This document shows, piece by piece, positions 32,388-44,131 of a stretch of 64,000 bases of DNA. A model generated the notes under the pieces. It saw only the letters and a list, made by a program, of their open reading frames with translations. It was not told the DNA's origin and made no database searches. Within the stretch, counting starts at the first letter, position 1; each line of letters starts with the position of its first letter. Origin of the DNA: Azorinus chamasolen (lineage: Eukaryota; Mollusca; Bivalvia; Cardiida; Solecurtidae); the NCBI GenBank assembly GCA_963576725.1, contig OY755240.1, positions 59,520,633 through 59,584,632 of the forward strand, written 5' to 3'. Both the position numbers and the translations under genes were made by a program.

Positions 32388-32616
32388 TTAACCCATTCCC
32401 ACATAGGCTATTTTTTAGATCCAACCTCTTTGAATAAATATACCGAAAAGGAGCAATAAATAGAGAAAAGGAAAATGTTAGAATTGTGTAGTTCTGAAAC
32501 CATTGTGATAAATAGAGCATTTGCTCCTTAGGAGCAAATGCTCTATTTATCACAATGGTTTCAAAAGTCACCTTTACAGAGGCGTAGAAAGGCGTATTTA
32601 TGGAGGAAAGGGTTAA
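32388..32616. mobile_element. B copy, full length
   Basis: TTAACCCATTCCCACATAGG ... GGAGGAAAGGGTTAA; tip GCTCCTTAGGAGC. Confidence 0.8.
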
Positions 32617-32858
32617 GCCTAGCGTAACTACGACAGTGTGGACACCAGAGCAGTGTCAGCACTGTTTGCTTCACAAATTAATTTTCCAAATACATTGTAT
32701 TGCATCGACACAAAATGTTATAGACCGCTGAAGATGCATATATGTTGATTAATTACATAACCGCTGTAGAGATATTGTATTGTAACCTGACCCATTGTCA
32801 CAGGTTGTGCATCATGTCATTTGTTACACCACGCGCAATCACTCTCTGGTGGGAAACT

Positions 32859-33092
32859 TTAATCCTTTCATTGATATAAACGTGTTTTCATGCATTTGCA
32901 TCTACAGAGTAAACCCAGGTCAGACGGCTGATCTGGGTCTGCTCTGTTTGCTAATGGAATTTGATATACATGTTTCTTTAGTTTCTAAACTGGATACAAT
33001 GCTTCACGTTCCATATTTCGTTATAACTATTTTGTCCCTGGGTATTCCAGTAAATATTGAAATTTGGAATAAATACAGAACAGGGAATGGGT
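32859..33092. mobile_element. A copy, tip lost
   Basis: TTTAATCCTTTCATTGATATA; hairpin now CAGACGGCTGATCTGGGTC. Confidence 0.6.
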
Positions 33093-33169
33093 GAACTCAG
33101 TCAACGAACAGGCAACGTCGTTCTTTTTTTGTCGTCTTTAACAGACCCATATAGTATGTATATGTCTCT

Positions 33170-33427
33170 GTCTTTAAGCAACTTAAACTATTACCTCATA
33201 AATGACATTATGAATATTAATTCGTTTACATTTTTATATATAATAATATAATGACATGTGAATACAGGACATTTTGGCAATAGTCGAAAGTTAGAATAAG
33301 ATCTGCACTATTTCATAAGCAAAAAGAGTAGACCCAGATTGCAATGTACCTGCTGAAGCCGTCTGAATTGGGTCTAATTGTTGTTTGCAGAGGCTGGAAA
33401 AGGAGTCTCCATGAGGTACGGAGTTAA
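33170..33427. mobile_element. A copy, decayed, shares TTAA with B
   Basis: CTCATAAATGACATTATG then arm GTAGACCCAGATTGC and GAAGCCGTCTGAATTGGGTC; ends GGTACGGAGTTAA. Confidence 0.5.
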
Positions 33428-33650
33428 CCCTTTCCTTCATAGGCTATTTTTAGACCCAACCTCTTTGAATCTACCCAAAATGAGCAAATACTAGAGAAAA
33501 GATTTTTTTTTAATAATTGTGTAGTTTGAAACCATTGTGATAAATAGAGCATTTGCTCCTATAGGAGCAAATGCTCTATTTATCACAATGGTTTCAAGAA
33601 GTGGTTATTACAGAGGCGTAGAAAGGCGTATTTATGCAGGAAAGGGTTAA
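33424..33650. mobile_element. B copy, full length
   Basis: TTAACCCTTTCCTTCATAGG ... GCAGGAAAGGGTTAA with a perfect GCTCCTATAGGAGC hairpin. Confidence 0.8.
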
Positions 33651-34421
33651 TCGAGTAGTAGGGACATTGGCAAACAATGTAGTCTCCGATCAGAGGGACC
33701 TCATCAGGGTCTGCCCTGTCCGCTTCACAAATTATTTTGAAACGTTCACATCGGCAAAGACATTCTTACGGAAACCCCCGTCAAAATGATAATTAGAAAG
33801 GCTTATAACTTCATAATACAATATGTCTTGCAAATACGACCACCTGAAAGAAGTCTAAGTCTGGATTTTTAAAACAGATGGTAGCTTAATGCAGGGGAAA
33901 AGTTATGCATTACTGTTGCCATGTATTAAACCAATCGCATTCTTTTACAGTCTCGTAATTCGGAGCTACAGATAAAGGTGTGTACCCCAATACTAAAATC
34001 GTCATTCCTCCACCAAACCATATACTGTTGACTTTCGAGACGATTCTAAAGAGTGGTCACAGTATAGGGTTTGATGTAGAAATAAAGGGGGTTATTCTTG
34101 AAATGTTTTAATCTACACATCTTCGCTGGATCTCTGCCTATGTAATTATCTTTTATGGTCACACTAGCAAGATTCTACTGTACATATTTGGGCATGTACG
34201 TGTACTTGGATAATGAAAGTGAAATAGGCTCGTGTAAAATAGGGCAACACTTGAGAGAAGGGTATATTTTTGAAATCTAAGTGAAATATTAATTTCTTTC
34301 TTCGCCAAACCTTAGTTTGCTATTACACATAAGAATTGCGTGGAAGAGGGGGGTCTGATGAGAAGCAGAAATAGAGGGGTTTGGCTGAAAATGAGTTTGT
34401 GGTAGGTCTCTACGTATCAGT
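33651..34421. other. Fragments only
   Basis: An A remnant near 33670-33725 and an F-like remnant near 33835-33925; otherwise featureless. Confidence 0.35.
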
Positions 34422-34564
34422 ATCCATGCTTATAAAACTTTTTAGTTGAGTCTGAGTTCGTTCTCAAGATTTCGATTGGTCAGATTTGAGCCTTTGGCTC
34501 AAATCTAACCAATCAAAAGCTTGAGAACAAACCCAGACTCGACTGAAAAGCTTTATAAGCATGG
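34422..34564. mobile_element. H: 143-bp foldback repeat
   Basis: Almost one continuous inverted repeat: arms start TCCATGCTTATAAA and end TTTATAAGCATGGA with a centre near TTTGAGCCTTTGGCTCAAA. It differs in sequence from families A-D; no target duplication is clear. Confidence 0.6.
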
Positions 34565-34629
34565 AACCATGTCTACAGTTCTGAATGGGCCTTTGCACGA
34601 TTTACTGATCAGAAAATTCACTGAATGAA

Positions 34630-34823
34630 CGAGTTTGGTCCACTGGCATATATACACAGGCCATTTTGGCTCAATCAGAAACTGTAGAATCAGATCTATA
34701 TTATACCTTAAGCAAACAGAGCAGACCCTGATCAGACGGCTCCCACAGGAGTCGTCTGATCTGGGTCTACTCTGTTTGGAAATGCATGAAAAGGCGTTTA
34801 TATTAATTTAAGGAAAGGATTAA
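34630..34823. mobile_element. A copy, left end lost
   Basis: Hairpin GACGGCTCCCACAGGAGTCG; end AAGGAAAGGATTAA. Confidence 0.6.
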
Positions 34824-35008
34824 ATATATGTACTGAATTCGACATTTCTTCATCAAACCATATGCTGTGACCACTCTTAATATTCATGGAGTAAAGGGTT
34901 AAGATAAACTTGACCTAGCAGCTTGGCTGAACGAATTGCTGTCGCTACAATTTCTTACATGATCGCTCTTGCCAGAGATAGGGTCCATGTGTAGGACGAC
35001 GCATTCTA

Positions 35009-35260
35009 TTAACCTTTTTCCTCATTTAAACGTGTTTTCACGCATCTGCAAACAGAGTAGACCCAGATCAGACGGCTCCTATAGGAGCCGTCTGATCAGG
35101 GTATGCTCTGTTTGCTAATGGAATTTGATAGATCTGTTTCTTTAGTTTCTAAAATAGCTACAATGTTCCACCTTCCATATTTTAGGATAACTGTTTTGTC
35201 CATGAATGTACAGTATAGATATTGAATTTTGGAATAAACATAGAACAGGGAAAGGGTTAA
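35009..35260. mobile_element. A copy, full length
   Basis: TTAACCTTTTTCCTCATTTA ... AACAGGGAAAGGGTTAA; hairpin GACGGCTCCTATAGGAGCCG perfect. A further A left end starts in the same TTAA. Confidence 0.8.
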
Positions 35261-35849
35261 CCTTTTACCTGGTCGTTATTCACATAAGACATGGTGGCAT
35301 CATTGTTATTACATTGCTGAAAGTTCACATGGCATATGAATACGGGGAATCGTAACAATACTATTATGGTCACGTGATCTCAGACGGTTTTTACCAGTAT
35401 CGTGCTATGAACACACTCCTCACCCGCAAACTTTACTACCACCCCGTATTCACCCAGTATTGTAGTATAGCTCTTCTATATGCATGTTTTCAAACCGACA
35501 CATATTTCATGCAACATTTCATTTGACAGTCGTTGTAATACACGCTTGTTAACTTCTTAAGGCGTTTTATAGCTTTCGTACTTATGATAACCGCTTTTGT
35601 TGCGGTTAGAAAGAATTGCATTGTAATCTCAAAAATGGGTTTTAAAACGTTTGGAGTATGTCGTTAGTTTAATTGGCGTGAACAGATACTTAATTGGGTC
35701 CATTGGTTCCAGAAGTCGCTCATTGCAATGCACTGGCATTGTGGAAGAGGTACATGTACAGCATTTCGCCAACACTGCACAACTTACGACTTGATACTGG
35801 CAGTAGAGCATGTCTTTTAAAAGCGACCCTCAAACAAGATATATAATTA

Positions 35850-36012
35850 TGGACCTATAATGCAGGTGGTAGCTTAATGCAGGATGAAAGTAATGCAGAA
35901 GGCTCCTATAGGAGATTTTTGCATTACTTTTGCCCTGCATTAAGCAGCCACCTGCTTTTTTAAAACTTCAATGTTCAATAAAGTAATGGTCACTTAAGAC
36001 AGGTTCTACTGT
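35850..36012. mobile_element. F element, left end lost
   Basis: GCAGGTGGTAGCTTAATGC, GGCTCCTATAGGAG tip and TAATGGTCACTTAAGACAGG before GTTCTACTGTA. Confidence 0.6.
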
Positions 36013-36171
36013 AATTCGGACCATAGCCTGATATCGGTTTTTCGGTTTCGTTTGACCACCAACTATCAATTTGAAAAACCAAATGAATTCTCAAATATTG
36101 CAAATTTATATCTCGGGGTAACCTTCTGTACCGTGCTATTTTATCGTTCTACACCATTATCCATATTGATA

Positions 36172-36417
36172 TGCAGTAAAACCTCCTTATAACGGCCACT
36201 AAATTGCATCAAATATTTTGTGTTAAAGGCAGGTGGCTGCTTAAAGCAAGGTGAAAGTAAAACAGAACGCTCCTATAGGAGCGTTCTGTTTTACTTTCAC
36301 CTTGCTTAAAGCCTATAGAAGCGTTCTGTTTTTCTTTCACCTTGCTTTAAGCAGCCACCTGCCCTAAATACCAACTAATTAACACAATTTAGTCGTCGTT
36401 ATAGAGGTTGTACTATA
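36172..36417. mobile_element. C copy with duplicated right arm
   Basis: The right arm from CCTATAGGAGCGTTCTG to CTTGCTTAAAG is followed by a second version starting CCTATAGAAGCGTTCTG: a 41-bp duplication anchored at the tip. Confidence 0.75.
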
Positions 36418-36630
36418 TACGCATTTGCAAACAGTATAGACCCAGATAAGAGGACTCCTGCAATATTCGTCTAACCAGCCAGGTCCTGATGTGTTTGCTT
36501 CAGCAGTAATGGCACAGGTCTGTTTCTTCAGTTTTTGCCGTGGCCCAAACTCTCCGCGTTCATATGCCATTATAAAAAACATCTTGTAATTGATACATCC
36601 ATGATGTCATTTCTTAAACGAATGTCCTTG
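36418..36630. mobile_element. A copy, decayed
   Basis: GCAAACAGTATAGACCC, right half with CATCCATGATGTCATTTCTT; terminal TTAA not recognisable. Confidence 0.45.
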
Positions 36631-36631
36631 A

Positions 36632-36827
36632 AGTTCCTTCATGTGATAGTTTTAGACCCAACCTCGGAATAAATCCAATGAAAAGGAGCATTTACTAGAG
36701 AAAATGAACATTTTAGAATCGTGTACATGTAGTTCCATAGGAGTAAATGCTCTAGTTTATCACAATGGTTTCAAAAAGTGACTTTTATAGAGGCATCAAA
36801 AGGCGTCAGTATGAGGGAATTGGTTAA
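36632..36827. mobile_element. B copy, one arm lost
   Basis: GACCCAACCTCGGAATAAA; tip starts GTTCCATAGGAGTAAATGC with no left arm; ends GAGGGAATTGGTTAA. Confidence 0.6.
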
Positions 36828-37349
36828 TGTCGTTATTTACTGTCGAATTTCAAGTGCTGTTTTTGCAGCAATAACCTCAGTAAGAAAAATGTGGTTAGTT
36901 ATGCTTCCATAAAGCGCTTTGACCCATGATATTTTACTATTAAGTTGCATCTTCAGGAGATGAGCATACATGACAAATATGAAGTATATATCTATATATC
37001 TGTAATAGTTCAAAATGTAAGCCAAAGTTAAAATTAGAAATTTTACATTGACATTATCTGGATTATGTCCTGGTGCCACTCAAACGTGTTGTAGCTTCAA
37101 GAGATTATGCTTGATATGGAGTCTATGTGTACACGTTCAAATGTTCTGGCCAAAGTTAAATGTGCCGGAGAGACAGACAAGCCAAAAACAATAGGGCTCA
37201 ACTTCCCCAGTCAAGACCAATAGGATCAAATATTTAGTCTAAGTGTAAAGATGTTGCATTTGTCAGCTATCGTTCATATGCCTTGGAATGACTTCATGGT
37301 TTTCCTCGCACATTGTATGGTGCAATTCGGCATGCACTAATGGAATGAT
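36828..37349. other. No gene or hairpin element seen
   Basis: AT-rich spacer; the minus-strand ORF at 36837-37079 has no recognisable domain. Confidence 0.35.
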
Positions 37350-37540
37350 ATCTCTTCACTTCATGGATATTCTTGCAAGAAATAATCAATGTATGAAAAT
37401 GAATTAGTTTGATTTTATATAAGAACTTTTGGTCGTGGCAGACAATTGAAGAAGTCTGTATTGTTCCATAAGCAAACGAGGACCCCTGATCAAATATGGG
37501 TTTATGTTAATAAGGTCTCTATATGGAGTAAAGTGCTAAA
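37350..37540. mobile_element. A copy, decayed
   Basis: CTTCATGGATATTCTTGC; GAGGACCCCTGATCAAATATG with no tip; GGAGTAAAGTGCTAA end overlaps the next copy. Confidence 0.45.
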
Positions 37541-37791
37541 CCCTTTCTCTGCTCTATGTTTATTTCAAATTTCAATACCTACTGAATATTCATGGGGAAA
37601 TAGTTAAATAGTGAAATATGGAAGGTGGGACATTGTACATAGCCATTTTAGAAAGTAAAGGAACAGATCTTTAAAATTCCACTAGCAAACAGAGTAAATC
37701 CTGATCAGACGGCTCCTGTAGGAGCCGCCTGATCTGGGTCTACTCTGATTGCAAATGTGTGAAAACACGTTTATATGAGGAAAAGGGTTAA
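37536..37791. mobile_element. A copy
   Basis: CTAAACCCTTTCTCTGCTCT ... GAGGAAAAGGGTTAA; hairpin GACGGCTCCTGTAGGAGCCG. Confidence 0.7.
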
Positions 37792-37861
37792 GACACACAT
37801 ATATATGATAGTATGTAGGAAGTGCAAACGAAGAATGCGCTGTGTAATAAATGAGCGATGT

Positions 37862-38107
37862 TTAACCCGTTCCCTCATATAAACGCATATTCACGCATTT
37901 ACCAACAGTAGACCCAGATCAGACGGCTCCTATATGAACCGTCTGATCAGGGTCTGTTCTGTTTGCTAATGAAATTTGATAGACATGTGTCTTTACTTTC
38001 TAAAATGGCTAAAATGTTTCACCTTCCATATTTCATTATAACTGTTTTGTCCATAAAAACTCAGTAGGTATTGAAATTTGGAATACATTTGAAATAACAG
38101 GAAATAA
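37862..38107. mobile_element. A copy
   Basis: TTAACCCGTTCCCTCATATA; hairpin GACGGCTCCTATATGAACCG; right end decayed. Confidence 0.7.
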
Positions 38108-38294
38108 CGTGTATGCGGGCCATTTGCAAAAAGTTGAAACCCAGACCAGAGAGCACCTAGAGGGGCCCTCCGATCAGGGTCGACACTTTTTTGTCATTCA
38201 AAATCCTGTTGCAACTTTACGCCTTTTATAATCTAGACTCTCCTGTTACACTGATGGGCCATTTCAAACTGGAAATTCATCGTTGAAAGGGTTA
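38108..38294. mobile_element. A-like element, divergent
   Basis: GAAACCCAGACCAGAGAGC / CCCTCCGATCAGGGTCGAC arms around ACCTAGAGGGG; ends TTGAAAGGGTTAA. Confidence 0.4.
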
Positions 38295-38394
38295 AAAATC
38301 ACACGGGCGTGTTGATTTATTTTGTGGAGCTTATCGACAATTATTCAGTCTTGTCATACTGACACGCTGTATGATGATGTAGTACTTAGCGCAG

Positions 38395-39115
38395 TATAGT
38401 GATTCCGAGTTGATTGACGGATGTAGTAGAGCGTAGCGGTTCTGGGTCGATTGACAGATGTAGCAAGAACGTAGTGGTCTCGGTTGGATTGGCGGATGTA
38501 TAGTAAGGACGTAGTAGTCCCGGTAGATTGGCTGGTGTAGTAGGCTAAGAACGTAGAGGTCCCGTTGGATTGAAGGATGTATGAACGTAGTGGTCCCGGG
38601 TGGATTGGAGGATGTAGTAATAACGTAGTGGCCCCGGGTGGATTGGAGGATGTAGTAATAACGTAGTGGTCCCGCGTGGATTGGAGGATGTAGTAATAAC
38701 GTAGTGGCCCCGGGTGGATTGGAGGATGTAGTAATAACGTAGTGGTCCCGGTGGATTGGCGGATGTAGTAAGAACGTAGTGGCCCCGGATGGATTGGCGG
38801 ATGTTGTAAGAATGTGGTGGTCCCGTTGGATTGGCTGATGTAGTAAAACGTAGTGGTCCCGGTGGATTTGAGGATGTAGTAAGAACTTAGTGGTATTAAG
38901 AACTTAGTGGTCCCGTTGCATTGGCGGATGTAGTACGAGACGTAGTGATCCCGGGTGGATTGACGGCTGTAGCAGTGTTTGAGTGTACTCGACCAGGAAT
39001 GTAGTGGTCCCGGGTGGCTTGACAGATGTAGTAGTGTACTCGATCAGGAACGTAGTGGTCCCGGGTGGACTGACGGGTGTAGTAGTGCTGGTCTAGGAAC
39101 GTAGTGCTCCCGAGT
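38395..39115. repeat. Minisatellite, about 38-bp unit, about 17 copies
   Basis: Unit ACGTAGTGGTCCCGGGTGG then ATTGGAGGATGTAGTAAT, with length and base variation; G+C-richer than its surroundings. Confidence 0.85.
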
Positions 39116-39237
39116 TGATTGTCCAGGTCCGATGGGTAATTACCCGGTTAATCCATTACAACGAATAAGTAAATAGGCACGAATCTGACACTTCATGAAT
39201 ATTTATTAACTGCATTTTACAACGGCCAGGAACGTAG

Positions 39238-39420
39238 CTGAATCCAAATGCAATGTCTGCACCATGGATATAGGGGTCCGGGGCATCCAAATGCAATGTC
39301 TGCACCATGGATATAGGGGTCCGGGGGCATCCAAATGCAATGTCTGCACCATGGATATAGGGGTCCGGGGCATCCAAATGCAATGTCTGCACCATGGATA
39401 TAGGGGTCCGGGAGCATGCT
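39238..39420. repeat. Minisatellite, 43-44-bp unit, 4 copies
   Basis: Unit CATCCAAATGCAATGTCTGC then ACCATGGATATAGGGGTCCG. Copies are almost identical, implying recent expansion; overlapping ORFs here are repeat artefacts. Confidence 0.9.
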
Positions 39421-39429
39421 CCCCCGGGA

Positions 39430-39578
39430 ATATTTAGAATTGTGTAGTTTTGAAACCATTGTGATAAATATTTATATAGCTTTTGCTCCTATAGGAACAA
39501 GTGCTATATTTATCATAATGGTTTCAAAAGGTGACTTTAACAGGGTCGTCAAAAGGCGCCAATATGAGGAAATGGGTA
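39430..39578. mobile_element. B copy, left end lost
   Basis: Starts AGAATTGTGTAGTTTTG next to the minisatellite; hairpin GCTCCTATAGGAACAAGTGC; ends GGAAATGGGTAA. Confidence 0.6.
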
Positions 39579-39880
39579 AAAGCTTACATGGCAAGACAGA
39601 ACGCCTATCAAAGTCTACCCCCTTAACCTTCGATTTTTGTTCCAATTTGGCCATAATGTTTTCACCTTTCAGATTGATGTTACGCGCATGCGTAAGTGCT
39701 TATCGCTAGCTACGCCCCGGATGTAACATAAACAAGGGATGTTTTGTCTATACATGTACCAGTAACTGTAGACACATAGGGGCCTACGTATATTATTTTA
39801 TAAGTAAAAAGAACATATGCTCTTACATGGGCCGTCTGATTTTGGTGTAATCGGTTTGCAAAAGTGCCAGCAAGCGTTTC

Positions 39881-40138
39881 TTTAACCTTTTACTCCATAA
39901 ATATGCCTTTCTATGTATTTGCAAACAGAAAAGACCCAGATCAGACGGCTCATGTAGGAGCCGTCTGATCAGGGTCTGCTCTGTTTGCTTATGATGTAAT
40001 ATAGATATAACTGTATAGTTTCTGCCATAGCCCAAACTTTATCATGTCCATGAGCTATTATAACAATAAAACAGAAAATCTAATAAATATTCACGGTTTC
40101 ATTATTTCTAGCATGAATATTCACGAAATAAGAAGTTG
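39881..40138. mobile_element. A copy
   Basis: TTAACCTTTTACTCCATAAA; hairpin GACGGCTCATGTAGGAGCCG; right end AATAAGAAGTTGAA decayed. Confidence 0.7.
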
Positions 40139-40485
40139 AAGTAAAGAGTTCAAACAGAAGTGTGTTTTGTCCGATCTTGAACTGGTTTCTGAGCGAAACT
40201 TTCTTGCTCCAAATAAACTTGCTCCACAAGGTATTTTCTGCACAAAAGTATGTCTTCAGAGGTGTAGGCAGGATGAAGGGGGTATTTTCAGAAAGGGGTG
40301 TCATCAGATCACACATGTGCAGAAGTCTCATCAGGATCCAAACTGTTTGTTACTTTTATTAGGTTTTTGATACAAAAGTGAAGAACATCAAAAAAATGAA
40401 AATTTGTAGCAGACGACAAAGTTAGCAGACGACAGAGTTTGGCAGCGAAAGGCATTAAATGACGCATATTAAATTAGTTAATATG

Positions 40486-40695
40486 TACAGTGAAACCACT
40501 CTAAATCGGGCGCTGAATTTAGTTTAAAAATCGGTCTTGGAGACAGATAGCAGCTTAATGCAGGGTGAGAGTCATGCAGAGAGTTCCTAGAGGAGCTTTC
40601 TGCATGACTTTCACCTTGCATTAAGCAGTCACCTGCCGAAAGTAATCTTTATTCATCTCCACCAGAATTATGGTTTAGAGGTTGTTTTTTCTGTA
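40486..40695. mobile_element. D copy, full hairpin
   Basis: TACAGTGAAACCACTCTAAA ... TTTTTTCTGTA; hairpin GAGTTCCTAGAGGAGCTTTC. Confidence 0.7.
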
Positions 40696-41220
40696 CAAAC
40701 ATTATTATCGAAAACAATAACATACATGCACAGCCTTCATGGGATGTGCTGTTGGCTAATCTTCCACAAAGGCTTTATAGTAAATACTTATAAGATATTA
40801 ATCTCAGAAACTTTTGGTTCAGTTTAAAAACAAGATTGCGGAAGTGTTCCTTAAATGAAGTTTACAGAAGTGTTCCTTAAATGATCTTTGCCAGCTTCCT
40901 TAACACTATTTTATACGTTAATAACATGGCCGTTATGGCCGGGACTAGTTTGTCATATCTAATATTGCTATATGGTTGAAAATTAAAAATATCTTCGTTT
41001 CAGATAGTCAAAGTCCGATTTTAAATTAAATTTGCAGAAAATGTTCCTTTGTTAATCATCTTGCAATGATTAAAAAAAGTTTATGATACAATATTAAGTG
41101 TTACCATGACTTGGCTGCCACTGGCTTGGGCTAGATTTCCATATACATGTACAGTTATAAAGTGAAACATTATCAAACAATTCTCAGAAACTTTTGACAG
41201 TTACTATATAGTGAACATCT
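40696..41220. other. No gene seen
   Basis: Contains an imperfect direct repeat of AGTGTTCCTTAAATGA near 40840-40880; no exon recognised. Confidence 0.35.
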
Positions 41221-41474
41221 TGAACCCTTTACTCCTGTATACACCATTCTCCGCCTAAATGCAAACAGAGTAGACCCTGATCAGACGGCTCCTACAGGAG
41301 CCGTCTGATCAGGGTCTGCTCTGTTTGCTTATGATATAATATAGATATGATTCCATAGTTTCTGGTTTCGCTAAAAAATCATGTGCCCATGTGCTATTAA
41401 TATTATAACAAATTTATATAATATTCATAGCTTAATTATTTCTTGCATGACTATTCATGGAGGAAAGGGTTTAA
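41221..41474. mobile_element. A copy with symmetrised hairpin
   Basis: Both arms read GAGTAGACCCTGATCAGACGG / its complement, so the usual arm asymmetry is absent; tip GCTCCTACAGGAGC. Ends GAGGAAAGGGTTTAA. Confidence 0.7.
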
Positions 41475-41896
41475 ACGAATAGATATTCGCAGACAAATGT
41501 ACCTGGTTTCAAAATAACGTATAGAATTATTTCTTGGTTTGATAATTTCCATAACATTATTTTCATACTATAAAACTAAAAAAGCACGGCCGTGTTGGTC
41601 GTTATGTAGAGACGCTTTCAAAATCATCTCTGAAAATCATAACTAGACTATAATATGTAGGTCTAGTTTTCCATAGCTATATGGTTTTATATATAAGAAA
41701 CTATATATTTTGTAGATGGTATCAGATAATTACTTGGTTGACCACCCTCGAAATTACTTGGTTTACCGCGAAATTCCGTAATACATTTATTATTTTCATG
41801 AGGTGAGAAACAGAAGCGCTAATAATGCCAAAATCGCAGCCTGTTGGCTCTGATTGCCTGTAGGCCCATGTGAACATTTTTGGGCCGACATGTCTG

Positions 41897-42066
41897 TCTT
41901 GTCCCTTTCCCTGTCCTATATTTATTCCAAATTTCAATACCTACTGAATATTTATGGACAAAATAGTTATAATGAAATATAGAAAGCGGAACATTGTAGC
42001 TATTTTTTAAAGTAAAGAAACAGATCTATCAAATTCCATGAGCAAACAGAGCAGACCCTAAATTAT
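41897..42066. mobile_element. A left half
   Basis: CCCTTTCCCTGTCCTATATT to GCAAACAGAGCAGACCCTA, cut within the left hairpin arm. Confidence 0.55.
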
Positions 42067-42159
42067 ACGGGGGCATCGATAAATAGGTGTATTCACTTTG
42101 TAGTCCGTACACTCAAATCGATATCAATATCACTAAGTATCATCAGACTTTAGACTGGT

Positions 42160-42410
42160 GGCAACCCTTTCCCGCATATAAACGTATTTTCACGCATTTG
42201 CAAACAGAGTAGACCCAGATCAGACGGCTTCTATAGGAGCCGTCTGATCAGCGTCTGCTCTGTTTGCTAATGGAATTTGATAGGTCTGTTTCTTTACTTT
42301 CTATGATAGCTGCAATGTTCCAACTTCGATATTTCGTTAGAACTATTTTGTCCATGAATATTTAATAGATATTGAAATTTGTAATAAACATAGAACAGGG
42401 AAAGGGTTAA
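42160..42410. mobile_element. A copy
   Basis: CAACCCTTTCCCGCATATAA ... AACAGGGAAAGGGTTAA; hairpin GACGGCTTCTATAGGAGCCG. Confidence 0.75.
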
Positions 42411-42643
42411 CGCTCTGCAGAAATTCAGCGTGACTTTCATCCCGCATTTAGTAGCCACCTGCATTCGCAGTTTTCAATTTATTACGAAATGTTCTGGTTA
42501 TCTTGGTATGCTGTACTAAAAAGCGTTATTTTTACTCTAAACATTTTGTTGTCACCATCATAAGGCTATCATTCAAAACGGTTATTTGTGTCACTCGAGT
42601 TTGTATCGAACTTCCAAGGTCATGTGAGTTATACTTTACTAGC

Positions 42644-42893
42644 TTAACCATTTCCCTGTTCTATGTCTATTCAAAATTTCAATACCTACTGAATATTCAT
42701 GGACAAAATTGTTATAATGAAATATCAAAGGTGGAACATTGTAGTCATTTTAGAAAGCAAAGAAACAGATCTATCAACTTCTTGTAGCAAACAGAGCAGA
42801 CCCTGATCAGACGGCTCCTCTAGGAGCCGTCTGATCTGGGTCTACTCTGTTTGCAAATGCGTGAAAACACGTTTATATGAGGGAAAGGGTTAA
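42644..42893. mobile_element. A copy (first of tandem pair)
   Basis: TTAACCATTTCCCTGTTCTA ... GAGGGAAAGGGTTAA; hairpin GACGGCTCCTCTAGGAGCCG. Confidence 0.8.
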
Positions 42894-43146
42894 CCATTTG
42901 CCTGATACAGACGCGCTTGCAAACATGGTAGACCTAGACCAGACAGCTTATATTGGAGCTTTCTGGTCAGATGTAGGCCTACTCAGTTTGCACATGTAAT
43001 TATATAAAGTCTTTGTAAGAACCGTAGCAGAAAATGTAGAATCAGATCTAAGATTGTAGTTTCTGTCCATATATCATTATAAAATTTCAGCTGATAAATA
43101 TTTATGCCGTCAATATTTACATGAATATCATCAGGTAAAGGGTTAA
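42890..43146. mobile_element. A copy (second of tandem pair)
   Basis: Begins in the terminal TTAA of the previous copy; hairpin ACAGCTTATATTGGAGCTTT; ends CAGGTAAAGGGTTAA. Confidence 0.7.
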
Positions 43147-43695
43147 AGAAAATGACCTTGGAGATGCACACGAATTGTTCGGAAAGTTACAGCTTGTTGT
43201 ACGTGCGCGTGTACACGATAAAAGTTTGGTTGGTCGATATCTCGTGGGATGACGCGGAGATGGAGATTTTGATTCAGCTTTGAAATTGTTGACTGTTTGT
43301 TTCATACTTATGAAGTTATTGGAATGTTGAATTTCTTGAACGGCTAATTATAAAGATTACTGCCCGTACCATCGGGTTAATGACTCGATGCGTTGCATCA
43401 AATACAAAAAGCAAAATGATAGACAGACGTGATAATAAAACTCGTTCAGTGACAGTAACTTTTGACATAAAAATGTGGCAGTACGACGACTTACTGGTCA
43501 TGTAACCCCATTCGCTGCCTCATTATGTCGTCTGCAAAATTCATCTGCTACAATTTTCTTTGTTTTCCATGTTCTTCCATTTTCTTTCAAGAAACAATCA
43601 CTGCCTCAAACAGTTTTGTTTCTGATGAGACGTGGAGAGTCTCGTCTGTATTCAGACTGCTTGTGATCACAGTTTCGCGATTGGGAGCGAAAGGG

Positions 43696-44131
43696 TTAAC
43701 CCTTTCCCTGTTCAATATTTATGTGAGAATTAAATGACAACATGAATAATTATAAGCTGATTTTTTTAGCTCGTCTGTTTCGAAGAAATCACGAGCTATT
43801 GTCGGAACCCCGGCGTCCGCGTCGTCGTTGTCGTCGTCCGAAATCTTAACATTGGCCATAACTTCTTCAATTTTTCAGTTACAACCTTCATTTTTGGTAT
43901 GCATGTTCATCTTGACAATGCGGACAGACGAGCGTTCGCACCCGCTTGTGGTGCTCTTGTTTTATAATTTAAACTTTTCAAGGAAATTGTTTGCTGAAAT
44001 TTGACAAAGGTTGTATAATCATGTCTACATCATGTCAAACGCAAACAGCGCAGACCCGGATCAAACGGCTTCTATAGGAGATGTCTGATCTGGGTCTACT
44101 CTGTTTGCAAATGCGTGAAGGAAAGGGTTAA
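43696..44131. mobile_element. A copy split by an S repeat
   Basis: TTAACCCTTTCCCTGTTCAA to AAGCTGATTTTTT, then an S repeat, then the A hairpin ACGGCTTCTATAGGAGATG and end GTGAAGGAAAGGGTTAA. Confidence 0.7.
43766..43965. repeat. S repeat inside A
   Basis: TTAGCTCGTCTGTTTCGAAG, GTCGTCGTTGTCGTCGTCCG and GGTGCTCTTGTTTTA mark the whole unit. Confidence 0.6.

Noticed and set aside
39156..39459. Minus-strand ORFs with repeated PDPYIHGADIAFG
   Set aside because: Pure translation of the 43-44-bp minisatellite; no start context, homology or splice support.
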